Positions 44,729 to 52,799 of a stretch of 64,000 nt of DNA are shown piece by piece. Below the pieces are notes generated by a model. The model saw only the letters and a program-made list of their open reading frames with translations, did not search any database and was not told where the DNA came from. How positions within the stretch are numbered: position 1 is the first letter of the stretch; each line of letters opens with the position of its first letter. The translations under genes and the position numbers were made by a program. Source of the stretch: CAYYNP01 sp964472545 (GTDB lineage: Bacteria > Planctomycetota > Planctomycetia > Pirellulales > Thermoguttaceae); the NCBI GenBank assembly GCA_964472545.1, contig CAYYNP010000015.1:1-64000 (forward strand), given 5' to 3'.

Positions 44729-46081
44729 CTAGAGTTGCGTCAACAGCGCGGCCGCTTCGGTGTAGGCGGCGTGGTAGGTGTAGTCGGGGGGGCCGTCGCA
44801 GGTGGCCAGGCGGTGGGCCGCTTCGGCGTGCTCGCGGGCGGCTTCCTTGTCGCCGCGGGCTTGGGCCAGCCGGGCCAGCTCGAGCTGCGCGTCGGCGCCC
44901 TGCAGGACGTAGCCGCTGCGCTCGGTGATCAACAACGCCTCCTCGGCCGCCCGCCGGGCCTCGTCGGCCGCGCTGGTGGCGGCGCGGAGCCGGGCCAGGT
45001 CGATGAGGATGTCGGCTTCGAGCTCCACCAGGTTGATGCGGCGGCAGCGCTTCAGCGCCTCGTGAAGGTGGCGCTCGGCCTCGTCCGTCTGGCCGGCGAC
45101 GCGGTGCGCCGCGCCCAGCAGCCAGTGGGCTAGGACGTAGTCGCGAACGGGATAAACGAACTCTGGATGCTCGGCCGTCTCGTCCGCCAGTTCCAGCGCG
45201 CGGCGGGCCGAGTCGAGTGGGGAGTGGGGAGTGGTGGGTGGCGAGTCGGTGGTGGAGCGAAGCCGGAGCAGTTTGCGCAGGGCGCGGTACGCCCAGGTGT
45301 GGCCTTGAGCCTGCACGTGCTCCTGCTCTTCAAACATCTCCAGCGCCGTCGCCAGTTCCGTTTCCGACTCGGCATACGCGCCGCGGCAGGCCAGCAGCCG
45401 ACCGTGTCCCAAGTACCCAATCGCCTCGTTGAACTCGTCCTCGATCTCCCGGCACAGGGCGATGCTGCGGCGCAGGTTGGCCTCGGCGGCCCGCAGCGAG
45501 CCGATGACGAGTTGCTGATGCGACACGTTCCCCAAGACGACGGCGAGGTTGCCCTTGTCGCCCAGCTTCTCGCTGACGGCGATGTCCTGCTCAAACAGCG
45601 GCACGGCGCGGCGGGGCTGGCCGCTCAGGCCGTAGGAGGCCGCCAGCGCGTTCAGCGTCCAGCCTTGGGCGCTTTCGTCTTTCAGGCGCGGCCGGCGGTC
45701 TTCGCCGTCGGGGGAGAGCGGCCGCAGCAGGTCGATGGTCAACTGGTAAGCGCCGAGTTGGTAGTAGAGCGGGTCGCCGAGGCGGTCGCGGAAGAGCCTG
45801 ATCGCCTCGTCCAACTGCCCGGCGCGGACGGTGTGGTGATAGAGTTCGATCACCGCCGCCAGGTCTTCCACCCGGGTCACCTTCTCCGGCCTTGGCACGG
45901 CGGCGAAGTAGTCGCGCAACTGCGTGTGGGTGGCCTCCCGGTCGGACCCGGCCAACCGGTCGTAGGCGTAGCGGCGGACGATCGGGTGGAGGTCGAGGCG
46001 GGCGCCAGCCGTGTCTCGATGGAGCAGGCCGCGGGCTACGAGGTTATGAAGGTTGGCGTCGAGTGAGGGGGTGAGGGGGTG
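44729..46081 (-). pseudogene. TPR half of the frameshifted TIR-STAND gene
   Basis: This frame continues the protein started by the TIR-NB-ARC frame. After the joint it reads SLDANLHNLVARGLLHRD, typical of the winged-helix region after NB-ARC, then DLHPIVRRYAYDRL and a C-terminal array of about seven TPR units (QPRRAVPLFEQDIAVSEKLGD, ADEARRAAEEALLITERSG). No plausible start codon lies near the joint, so it cannot be made alone; it needs the upstream gene in a repaired or shifted frame. An in-frame low-complexity insert (STTDSPPTTPHSPLDS) sits between TPRs at about 45205-45250. Confidence 0.75.
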
Positions 46082-47508
46082 ACTTCTGGTAGGTCCGTTT
46101 CGGCGAGGGCGGTTAGGGTTTCGTAGGTGACGGGGGTGCGGAAGCAGGCGATGCGGCTCAGCAGGGCTTGGCTGGTGGGGGCGAGGCTGTTGTAGGCGAC
46201 TTCGAGCACGTGGTGCTGGCGCTGGATGAGGTCGCCGGTGACGTCGAGCCGGGCGGCCGCGGCGATGTCGCCCGGTTGTTGGAAGTCGCCTAAGATGAGC
46301 CCAGCCAGCAGGCAGAGGCTCAGCGGATGGTGGCCGTACGGTGCGCACGCCCGTTCGATCTCCGTGTGCGTGCCGCGGATGCCCCGGGCGTGGAAGTACG
46401 CCACGGCGTCGTCGGGTTGCAGCTTGTCGAGCAGTTCCTCCCGGCAGCCCACCAGCAACCCGCCACCCTTGGCCTCGACCACCCGCGGGCGGAGCCGTGT
46501 AGTCAATAACACCTTCGAGCGAAGCTGCGGCCGCGACGCGACGTTGAGCAGGAACATCTCGGCCAGCGGTGAGATGCAATCGCGGTCGTTGACTTCACGC
46601 TTCGCTTCGTCGCCCTGATACGCCGCATCCAGCCCGCCGAACGCCCGGAGCACGCGTTCGAAGCCGTCGAGGACCAGCAGCGTGCCGGGGGCGAAGAGTG
46701 CTTGCACGAGCGCCGCGACCGCGTTCTTGGCGGGCATCTGCGTGGCGTCGATCTGCCCGCCGCTGAGGTAAGCGAGCGTTTCGACCAGGAAATGATCGAA
46801 GCTCGCGTCGCCCTCGTAGAAACTCCACCAGACGACCCGCGGCCAGGCGGCGGGCCGCACGTCGTGGGTGAGCCAGTGCCAGACCAGCGCGCTCTTGCCG
46901 AAGCCGCCCAGGGCGCGGAGGCTCAAGAGCGGATGCCCGGCGTCGTCGGCCAGCCACTCGTCGAGCATCTTCCGCTCGGCCACCCGGCCGGTGAAATCCG
47001 GCGGCATAGGATACGGATTGTCCAAGAACCACGAATCCCGATCCGGCTCTTTCACCGGCTCCGGCTCCGGCGGCCTGCCCAGCGCCGTGAGCAACTGCCG
47101 CCACGCCAGTTCGTGGTCGGCTCCGTCGGTGAAGTTGATGTGGGTCAGCGCGCCGATCCGCAGCGGCTTCTCACAATCGGCCTTCAGCAGCGGGATCATC
47201 CGCAACGTCTCATTAGCCGGGTCGAGCGTCTGCGCCATGACGTTCTCGATCTCGGTCCACCCGCTGGTGAGATAATCCGGCGTGAGGATGAGTAGCGTTT
47301 TGCGGCATTCCACGACACCGCGCTCGCACTCCTTGATGCTCGGCGCCCCGGGTGTGAAATCGCGGAAGTCGATAAAGGCCTTCAGCCCGGCCTTCTCGAT
47401 CCGCTTCAGCAGTTCGCCGCGGACCCACTCCTGGTTCTTGCTGGAATAGGAGATGAAGACGTCGAACGCGAACGCTTCTGCCTCTGCTGCCTTTTTAGAG
47501 CCTGCCAT
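46036..47508 (-). CDS. TIR-NB-ARC STAND NTPase, N-terminal part
   Basis: A 490-residue protein. Residues 10-140 form a TIR domain: FDVFISYSSKNQEWV, then DYLTSGWTEIENV, with the Trp and Glu that mark NADase-competent TIRs. Residues 165-440 are an NB-ARC-like STAND NTPase: P-loop LGGFGKSALVWHW, Walker B TLLVLDGFERVL, the TTR motif in VLLTTRLRP, and HHPLSLCLLAGL. The reading frame ends just after VTPSPPHS, where an 8-bp repeat is duplicated, while the matching TPR array continues in another frame (44729-46081). In the family, TPRs sense a ligand, STAND oligomerises and TIR depletes NAD+; such genes often act in phage defence. Confidence 0.85.
   Translation of the reverse strand: MAGSKKAAEAEAFAFDVFISYSSKNQEWVRGELLKRIEKAGLKAFIDFRDFTPGAPSIKECERGVVECRKTLLILTPDYLTSGWTEIENVMAQTLDPANETLRMIPLLKADCEKPLRIGALTHINFTDGADHELAWRQLLTALGRPPEPEPVKEPDRDSWFLDNPYPMPPDFTGRVAERKMLDEWLADDAGHPLLSLRALGGFGKSALVWHWLTHDVRPAAWPRVVWWSFYEGDASFDHFLVETLAYLSGGQIDATQMPAKNAVAALVQALFAPGTLLVLDGFERVLRAFGGLDAAYQGDEAKREVNDRDCISPLAEMFLLNVASRPQLRSKVLLTTRLRPRVVEAKGGGLLVGCREELLDKLQPDDAVAYFHARGIRGTHTEIERACAPYGHHPLSLCLLAGLILGDFQQPGDIAAAARLDVTGDLIQRQHHVLEVAYNSLAPTSQALLSRIACFRTPVTYETLTALAETDLPEVTPSPPHSTPTFITS
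46064..46079. repeat. Two-copy 8-bp tandem repeat at the STAND frame break
   Basis: The unit tgaggggg occurs twice (46064-46071, 46072-46079) and is followed by tga. Removing one unit joins the TIR-NB-ARC and TPR frames as VTPSLDANL. Slippage at such a repeat could switch the full-length protein on or off. Confidence 0.85.
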
Positions 47509-47620
47509 GAACCCTCCCCGATCTTTGTCCTGCGTACCCGTTCACCCCCACGTTAACCGCATTTGCCGCCCCGGTCAACGGGCCGCGGATGACGGTCCGG
47601 CGGAAAGCACGACCCGATCG

Positions 47621-49219
47621 TCACGGCGCGGGCAGTCTCCCCAGCCGCTCCACGTCCCGAACCCCGACGCGCTTCGCCCAGGCGGTCCACTTGCCCGCCA
47701 TCGCCTTGGCCAAATCGGGCTTTTCGGCGACGAGATCGTTCAGTTCGCTGGCGTCGGCGTCGATATCGTAAAGTTCCCACGCTCCACCGCGGGCGGCGAC
47801 CAGCTTGAAGCGGCCGTCGCGGATGCCGCGGTTTTGCATGTGCTCCCAGTAGAGGGTCCGCGGCGGATTGGCGTCGGCGTCGAAGCACGGTTGCAGCGAA
47901 GTGCCTTCCATCGGCTGGATCTCTCGCCCGTCGAACTGGTCGGGGTACTCGGCCCCGGTGACGTCGACGCAGGTGGCCATCACGTCGACCACGTGGCCGA
48001 CGCGCTGCCGCAGTTCGCCGCGGGCTTGGATGCCGGCCGGCCAATGGACGATCAGCGGAGTGGCGATCCCGCCTTCGTGGATCCAGTGCTTGTGGCGGCG
48101 AAACGGCGTGTTCGAGGCGTTCGACCAAGACGTGCCGTAGCTGTGATACGAGTTCTCCGTGCCGATCGGGCCGGTCAGGTCGGGCCGGAAATTCTGGCCG
48201 AAGGTGCCGCCCTCGTGGCAGGCGCCGTTGTCGGAGAGGAAGAAGATCAGCGTGTTGTCGAGTTGCCCGGTGTCGGACAGCCGTTTGGTCACGCGCCCGA
48301 TGTTCTGGTCCATCCGGTCGACCATCGCCGCGTAGACGGCCATCTTCAGATCCATCTCCTGCCGCTTCTCGTCGCTGAGCGAATCCCAGTCGGCGGCGTT
48401 GGGGTCTTTTGGCGAGAGCCTCCATTCCTTGGGGATCAGCCCCATGGCGATCATCCGCTTATAGCGCTTCTGCCGCAAGGCATCGAAGCCGTCGCGATAC
48501 TTGCCCACGTATTTTTCGATCACCTCCGGCGGCGCGTGCAAGGGCCAATGCGGGGCGTTGAAGGCCAGGTAGAGGAAGAAGGGCCGGTCGGTGTTGTGCT
48601 CGCGGAGCATCGCCAGGGCGTGGTCGGTGAAGGCGTCGGTCGAGTAGAGCCCGCCGCCCGGCGGGCGGTGTTCCTCGCCGTCGATAGCGAAATGCCGGAA
48701 GATGCCCTTGCGTTTGCCGAGTTGGATGTTGAAGTAGTTCATCCCGCCGGAGATCAGCCCGTAGTAGCGGTCGAAGCCGCGGTCGACCGGCCAGACGGGG
48801 CGAAACTCGCCCACGTGCCACTTGCCGGCCATGTAGGTGGCGTATCCGGCCCGGCGGAGGACTTCGGCGATGGTAACGCAGCGTTTGTTGAGATAGCCCT
48901 GGTACGGCGTCGGCTCGCGGTCGCCGCCGACCATCCCGCCCATGCCGGCCTGGTGCGGATAGAGCCCGGTCAAGAGCGAGGCCCGGGTGGGACAACATCG
49001 GGCGGCGTTGTAGAACCGCGTAAACCGCAACCCCCCGGCGGCCAGCCGATCGAGGTTCGGCGTGTCGATTTCGCCGCCGTAGCAGCCGATGTCGGAGTAG
49101 CCCATGTCGTCTGCCATGATCAGCACGACGTTCGGGCGCTGGGCGGCGTGGGCAGTCGAGCCGGCGAGTAGTGACAGGACAACGGCTAATCCAACTGCGA
49201 TAAACGAAGTGCGCGTCAT
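47621..49219 (-). CDS. Sulfatase (arylsulfatase family), exported
   Basis: A 532-residue exported sulfatase. The signal peptide ends AHAA-QR. The metal-binding start is NVVLIMADDMGYSDIG, and the formylglycine motif is C75-C-P-T-R with ASLLTG. FFLSDNGACHEG provides later active-site Asp/Asn residues. DQFDGREIQPMEGTSL and the C-terminal SRD-like region are typical of planctomycete arylsulfatases. The ATG at 49219 starts the signal peptide. It is not close to the sulfatase at 2459 by eye; both point to use of sulfated polysaccharides. Confidence 0.93.
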   Translation of the reverse strand: MTRTSFIAVGLAVVLSLLAGSTAHAAQRPNVVLIMADDMGYSDIGCYGGEIDTPNLDRLAAGGLRFTRFYNAARCCPTRASLLTGLYPHQAGMGGMVGGDREPTPYQGYLNKRCVTIAEVLRRAGYATYMAGKWHVGEFRPVWPVDRGFDRYYGLISGGMNYFNIQLGKRKGIFRHFAIDGEEHRPPGGGLYSTDAFTDHALAMLREHNTDRPFFLYLAFNAPHWPLHAPPEVIEKYVGKYRDGFDALRQKRYKRMIAMGLIPKEWRLSPKDPNAADWDSLSDEKRQEMDLKMAVYAAMVDRMDQNIGRVTKRLSDTGQLDNTLIFFLSDNGACHEGGTFGQNFRPDLTGPIGTENSYHSYGTSWSNASNTPFRRHKHWIHEGGIATPLIVHWPAGIQARGELRQRVGHVVDVMATCVDVTGAEYPDQFDGREIQPMEGTSLQPCFDADANPPRTLYWEHMQNRGIRDGRFKLVAARGGAWELYDIDADASELNDLVAEKPDLAKAMAGKWTAWAKRVGVRDVERLGRLPAP

Positions 49220-49456
49220 GTTGGTGCTCCTGATGCGGTAACGTTCGCGATGCGAGTATACCCGTTTAACAGCGGCCGGCGGCTGCTAAACGGCCGAACG
49301 TTCAATTGTCGACAATCGCAAGCGCGATCGCAAGTCCGACAATCGCGTCACCGATCGAGCAGGGCGGGCTTAGAACCCGCGGGGATCACATACGCTGCAC
49401 CGGATTCGTGGTGTGTCCACACGCGCCCCTACCTACTTCTGGCGGATTGCGGTGCG

Positions 49457-49517
49457 TATGGTAGACGTCTCGCTCCGCGAGACGAAGTGACATCTCGCGG
49501 AGCGAGATGACTACTAT
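49457..49517. repeat. Palindromic repeat, CTCGCTCCGCGAG family, copy 4
   Basis: Ends tatggtag/ctactatga with the common core. It lies downstream of the SPFH gene and upstream of the sulfatase, both on the minus strand. Confidence 0.88.
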
Positions 49518-49565
49518 GATGTCCGAGGGCCGGACTCTCGCCCGGCCCTCGGGTGTTTTCGTCAA

Positions 49566-50669
49566 TCAGAGCAGGTTCACCACCCGCTCGGCGCGGCCCT
49601 TCTCGCCGAGCACGACGTTGAGCTTGCCGCCTGCGGCGACCTTTTCGAGGACCTCGAGCTCGCGGAGCCGCATCAGGGTCGGGCTGGCCTCGAGCAGCTT
49701 GGCCGTGTTGGCCTGGCTGCGCATGGCGGCCGTCTCCTCGCGGCGGGCGATGAGGTTGGCCTCGGCGGCCTTCTTGGCCTCGGTAACGCGGTTCATCAGG
49801 TCCTTCATCTCGCCCGGCAGGATCACGTCGCGGATACCCACCGAGGCAATCTCCAGACCCAACGCCCTGGCCCGGCCGGCCAGGATCTCGGCGACCTCGG
49901 CGGCCACCGCCTCCTTGGCCGTGAGGAACTCGTCGAGCTCGCGTCCGCCGATCACCGCCCGCAGGGCCAACTGGGCCTCGCGGTAGAGCGCCTGCCGGGC
50001 GTCGTCGGCCACGGCGACCGACCCTCGGGCGTCGACCACGCGGTAGGTCAGCAGGGCGTTCAGCCGCAGCGTGACCTTGTCGGCGGTCATGATCTCCTGG
50101 CCGCCGACGTCGACCATCGTCTCGCGCATGTCGACCCGCTGCACGATGACCCGGGCCACGTCCTTCCAGAAGGCGTAGCGTCCCGGCCGGAGCGTTTCCA
50201 CGTACGCACCATCCTTGAACCACACGCCGACGTGGTCCTGCTCGATCTGGCAGGCGTCCAACACGCGGTCGACCATCGCGCTGCGGAGGATCACCGGCAG
50301 GTCCTGATGTTCGAAGCGGACCTCTCGGGCGTCGACGATTTCGACGCGCACGTCGCGCACGCCGGTCCAGTAGGCGTAGAGGCCCGGCGGCAGCACGTGG
50401 CTGAAGCGTCCCTCAACCCAGACCAGGCCGCGCTGGTAGTCCTTCAAGTCGAGCACGACGGCCCGATCGGCCAGCGCGCCGCTGCGGACCATCACGTCGA
50501 GCTTGTCGTGGACCAGCCACGGGTCGCGCATCGAGACAACGTCGACGTGGACCTTGTTCAGCGGGCCAAAGAGCCAATGGCGTCCCTCGCCCAGCAGCCC
50601 AACGAACTCGCCGTCGCGGAACTGCAGACCGATCTGGTAGCTGCGGATCTTGATTCTCTTGAAGAACAT
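49566..50669 (-). CDS. SPFH/band-7 (slipin-type) protein
   Basis: A 367-residue protein of the SPFH superfamily (stomatin/slipin, flotillin-like). Core features are GLLGEGRHWLFGP, VDMRETMVDVGGQEIMTADKVTLRLNAL across the SPFH fold, and the coiled-coil EVAEILAGRARALGLEIASVGIRDVILPGEMKDLM followed by AKKAAEANLIARREETAAMRSQANTA. Such proteins assemble membrane microdomains. No clear N-terminal helix is present, so membrane attachment may be peripheral. The ATG at 50669 follows aaaggagg. An inverted repeat sits just before the ribosome site (50684-50747). Confidence 0.88.
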   Translation of the reverse strand: MFFKRIKIRSYQIGLQFRDGEFVGLLGEGRHWLFGPLNKVHVDVVSMRDPWLVHDKLDVMVRSGALADRAVVLDLKDYQRGLVWVEGRFSHVLPPGLYAYWTGVRDVRVEIVDAREVRFEHQDLPVILRSAMVDRVLDACQIEQDHVGVWFKDGAYVETLRPGRYAFWKDVARVIVQRVDMRETMVDVGGQEIMTADKVTLRLNALLTYRVVDARGSVAVADDARQALYREAQLALRAVIGGRELDEFLTAKEAVAAEVAEILAGRARALGLEIASVGIRDVILPGEMKDLMNRVTEAKKAAEANLIARREETAAMRSQANTAKLLEASPTLMRLRELEVLEKVAAGGKLNVVLGEKGRAERVVNLL

Positions 50670-51125
50670 GTTTGCCTCCTTTTGTAGGGTGCGTCTGGAC
50701 GCACCGTGACTCTGCCCGTTTTTTTGGTGCGTCGAGACGCACCCTACGATGTTGAATCCATGTTTCAAAACGCCCTCGGGCGGCGGAGCGAATGTTCGAT
50801 CACACGTGCGGGTGCGGAGTGCGGCTTGAGCATCCGCGGGTCTTCGGTTTAGCGTCGGCTTCGTTGCGGCTTGCCGACAGTCGCGGCTGGGGCGTAAACG
50901 CCACAGCCCGACGCCGGGTCGCCGCACGTCTGCCGCCGCCTTGCCGAAGACCGCCGGAAGCGGTATCCGCGCACTACATGGCACCGGTTAGTGTTGCCGC
51001 GGTGAGACACGGTTCGCCTCGTCCGGGTTCAACCCGATTCAGAGAACACGCATCGCCACCACGGCCGATCGTTCAAACGCCCGCCTCCCTCGGGCTTGCT
51101 GGTGTCGGCTGTCCACCGACAGGGG
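50670..51125. other. Gap between SPFH gene and tRNA cluster
   Basis: 456 bases with no supported gene. It includes the inverted repeat at 50684-50747; the rest shows no protein or RNA family that I recognise. Confidence 0.55.
50684..50747. repeat. Inverted repeat GTAGGGTGCGTC type, in SPFH leader
   Basis: Arms 50684-50705 and 50726-50747 are 22-bp inverted copies with one mismatch, separated by 20 bases with a T-run. The near arm ends 14 bases before the SPFH start codon and directly beside the ribosome site, so folding could affect its translation. Confidence 0.88.
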
Positions 51126-51197
51126 AGCGTTGGGCGGGATTCGAACCCGCAACAGCCAGGGTCTGGGCCTGGCGCTCTACCTTTGAGCTACCAAAAC
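51126..51197 (-). tRNA. tRNA-like gene, anticodon loop CAG, identity uncertain
   Basis: A 72-base cloverleaf fold is possible: acceptor GTTTTGG/CCAACGC with one mismatch (pair 3:70), D-stem GCTC/GAGC, anticodon stem CCAGG/CCTGG with loop CCCAGAC, and T-arm GCGGG-TTCGAAT-CCCGC. Position 33 would be C, not the universal U, and the anticodon reads CAG (leucine codon CUG), yet the long variable arm of leucine tRNAs is absent. It may be a decayed or atypical tRNA. Confidence 0.5.
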
Positions 51198-51318
51198 GAC
51201 GCACACCTTCAGACGCCACTCACGGAACACGCTTCTCCAACTGCCCTTTCCGGGCTCTCGGTCCGCGTGCCGCTGGCCGGCCGCATCGCCTGTCGCTTGC
51301 TTCAATCTTCTCTTGAAG

Positions 51319-51389
51319 AGACGCCGGTGGGAGTCGAACCCACTTCAACCGGGTTGCAGCCGGTCGCCTGGCCGTCTGGCTCCAGCGTC
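51319..51389 (-). tRNA. tRNA-Cys (GCA)
   Basis: A 71-base cloverleaf: acceptor GACGCTG/CGGCGTC with discriminator T (expected U73 of tRNA-Cys), anticodon stem ACCGG/CCGGT and loop CTGCAAC with U33 and anticodon GCA, T-arm GTGGG-TTCGACT-CCCAC. No CCA is encoded. Confidence 0.92.
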
Positions 51390-51402
51390 TTGTTCTGCCA
51401 CA

Positions 51403-51488
<86 letters not shown>

Positions 51489-51508
51489 CTCGATAGTCGT
51501 TCCCAAAA

Positions 51509-51582
51509 TGTCCCCGCCAGGAATCGAACCTGATCCTCGACCTTCGCAGGGTCGCGTGCAAGATCCACCACACTCCGAGGAC
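51509..51582 (-). tRNA. tRNA-Arg (GCG)
   Basis: A 74-base cloverleaf: acceptor GTCCTCG/CGGGGAC with discriminator A, D-stem GTGT/GCAC, anticodon stem CGACC/GGTCG with loop CTGCGAA (U33, anticodon GCG), T-arm TCAGG-TTCGATT-CCTGG. The GCG anticodon reads CGC. Most bacteria use an ACG (inosine) tRNA for this box, so this isoacceptor is uncommon. Confidence 0.82.
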
Positions 51583-51674
51583 GGGGGGATTTGGGATTTA
51601 TGATTAATGATTTATGATTGCCGATTTACCCACAGGCCATAAACCATCAATCATAAACCCCAAATCCGTTTCGG

Positions 51675-52271
51675 TTACTTCTTCAAGGCCACGTTCCAGT
51701 ACGCCTCGCTGACGAACTTCGACCAGCTTTCGATCCGTACGTCGTGGGCCGCGTACAACGGGCGCCACTTCGGCTGGACGGGCTCGTTGCGCAATCGCAT
51801 GCCGGCCTGCTCGGGCGTGCGGTCGGCCTTGCGCTTGTTGCAGGCCACGCACGCCAACACGCAGTTCTCCCAGCGCGACTCGCCGCCGCGCGCCCGCGGC
51901 ACGACGTGGTCGAGCGTCAACTCCTCGCTGCCCGGCTGCACGCCGCAATACTGGCAGGTGAACCGGTCGCGCTTGAAGATGTTTCGCCGGCTGAACGTCA
52001 CGGCCGTGGTAGGCAGCCGGTCGTAGTCGGCCAGTACGATCACCTCCGGCACCCGCAGCCGAAACCGCACCGCCCGGATCGACGCCTCGCCGCCGCGCGG
52101 ACGCAGCTTCGCCCAATCGGCCCAGGTGTAGAGCTGGAAGTCGGCCGGATCGACCACGCGGGCCGTCTCGTTGAACAACAGCACCAGCGCCCGGGCCACC
52201 GTGGCCACGTTGACCGGCTGCCAGTTGCGGTTGAGTACCAACGTCGGCCGCTGTAGCGTCTTGGCAACCAT
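51675..52271 (-). CDS. HNH endonuclease
   Basis: A 198-residue protein. The HNH zinc-finger domain spans about residues 100-165: CQYCG, then TLDHVVPRARGG with the catalytic His, then WENCVLACVACNKRKADRTP with the second Cys pair and Asn. The N-terminal 95 residues (LVLNRNWQPVNVATVARALVLLF) are a small domain common to planctomycete and cyanobacterial HNH proteins of this type. It probably cuts DNA; the target is unknown. The ATG at 52271 lies 26 bases after tRNA-His, and a shared transcript is possible. Confidence 0.92.
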   Translation of the reverse strand: MVAKTLQRPTLVLNRNWQPVNVATVARALVLLFNETARVVDPADFQLYTWADWAKLRPRGGEASIRAVRFRLRVPEVIVLADYDRLPTTAVTFSRRNIFKRDRFTCQYCGVQPGSEELTLDHVVPRARGGESRWENCVLACVACNKRKADRTPEQAGMRLRNEPVQPKWRPLYAAHDVRIESWSKFVSEAYWNVALKK

Positions 52272-52296
52272 CTCTACCTCCCATCTTCTCCATAAG

Positions 52297-52369
52297 GTTG
52301 GCCGACCGGACTCGAACCGGCACGTACCAGGGCCACAACCGGGCGCTCTGCCATTAAGCTACGGCCAAC
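52297..52369 (-). tRNA. tRNA-His (GTG)
   Basis: A 73-base cloverleaf with the histidine marker G-1:C73: 5' GTTGGCCG pairs with 3' CGGCCAAC. D-stem GCTT/GAGC, anticodon stem CCCGG/CCTGG with one C-T mismatch, loop TTGTGGC (anticodon GTG), T-arm GCCGG-TTCGAGT-CCGGT. No CCA is encoded. It is directly before the HNH gene. Confidence 0.88.
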
Positions 52370-52391
52370 GTCTCGATTACCTTCCACCCAC

Positions 52392-52423
52392 AAAAAAAGC
52401 CCGACGTCGCTTCGACATCGGGC
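52392..52423 (-). terminator. Rho-independent terminator on the minus strand
   Basis: Read on the minus strand: an 11-bp stem gcccgatgtcg / cgacgtcgggc with a 3-base loop, followed by seven T. It lies 22 bases upstream of tRNA-His, so it ends some transcript that begins further right on the minus strand, where no protein gene is visible. Confidence 0.82.
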
Positions 52424-52527
52424 CTGATGGCTTCACAAAGTGCAATCCCGATGTCACAACCCCGGTGGACACGAACGCAGTGTCTCCGCCGGATCATGCA
52501 CAAAGCCGCGTCCGTTTAAGCGGCTTT
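52392..52527 (-). ncRNA. Candidate small structured RNA
   Basis: On the minus strand three hairpins follow each other: a perfect 8-bp stem with AAAGCCGC/GCGGCTTT (52502-52527), a bulged stem CCGG(C)GG..ACAC / GTGT..CCACCGG (52462-52492), and the terminator at 52392-52423. No protein frame explains this strand. The 5' end and any promoter are undefined, and no known RNA family was recognised. Confidence 0.4.
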
Positions 52528-52799
52528 CAGGATTGGGTTGATTCAACGACATGGCTCGAAAATCGTCCGGTCTGCGTACGATGCTTGTCAACTCGGTGTC
52601 GTCTGTGGGCGTCTTCCGCCCAAACAACCGATTAGACGCCGAAGCGGCGAAAAAGGTTCACCAACGGGGGACGGAATTCGGAGAGGTCGCCCGGAGCAGT
52701 CGAATGGTGGTTGCTGCTACCTTTCGGCTTGCGGCCCGGGTATGCTGAATGGAGTGTGGTACGCGGCAGAAGCCGGCCGGTGAACGGGAGACACTGAGC

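Larger units (their letters stand above)
52370..52799. other. Gap with hairpins upstream of the 52.8 kb gene
   Basis: A 430-base gap. The interval 52392-52527 holds three hairpins that suggest an RNA gene on the minus strand (listed separately). Nothing was recognised from 52530 to 52799. Confidence 0.55.

Noticed and set aside
44729..46579. TPR frame extended upstream to 46579
   Set aside because: From 46081 to 46579 the residues are low-complexity Arg/Pro/Ala and out of frame with the NB-ARC domain. That is antisense-type noise, not an N-terminus.
49440..49520. Short frames encoding LAPRD and SRGAR peptides at palindrome copies
   Set aside because: They follow the CTCGCTCCGCGAG repeat, not genes. 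Only the 35855 copy lies within a convincing gene.
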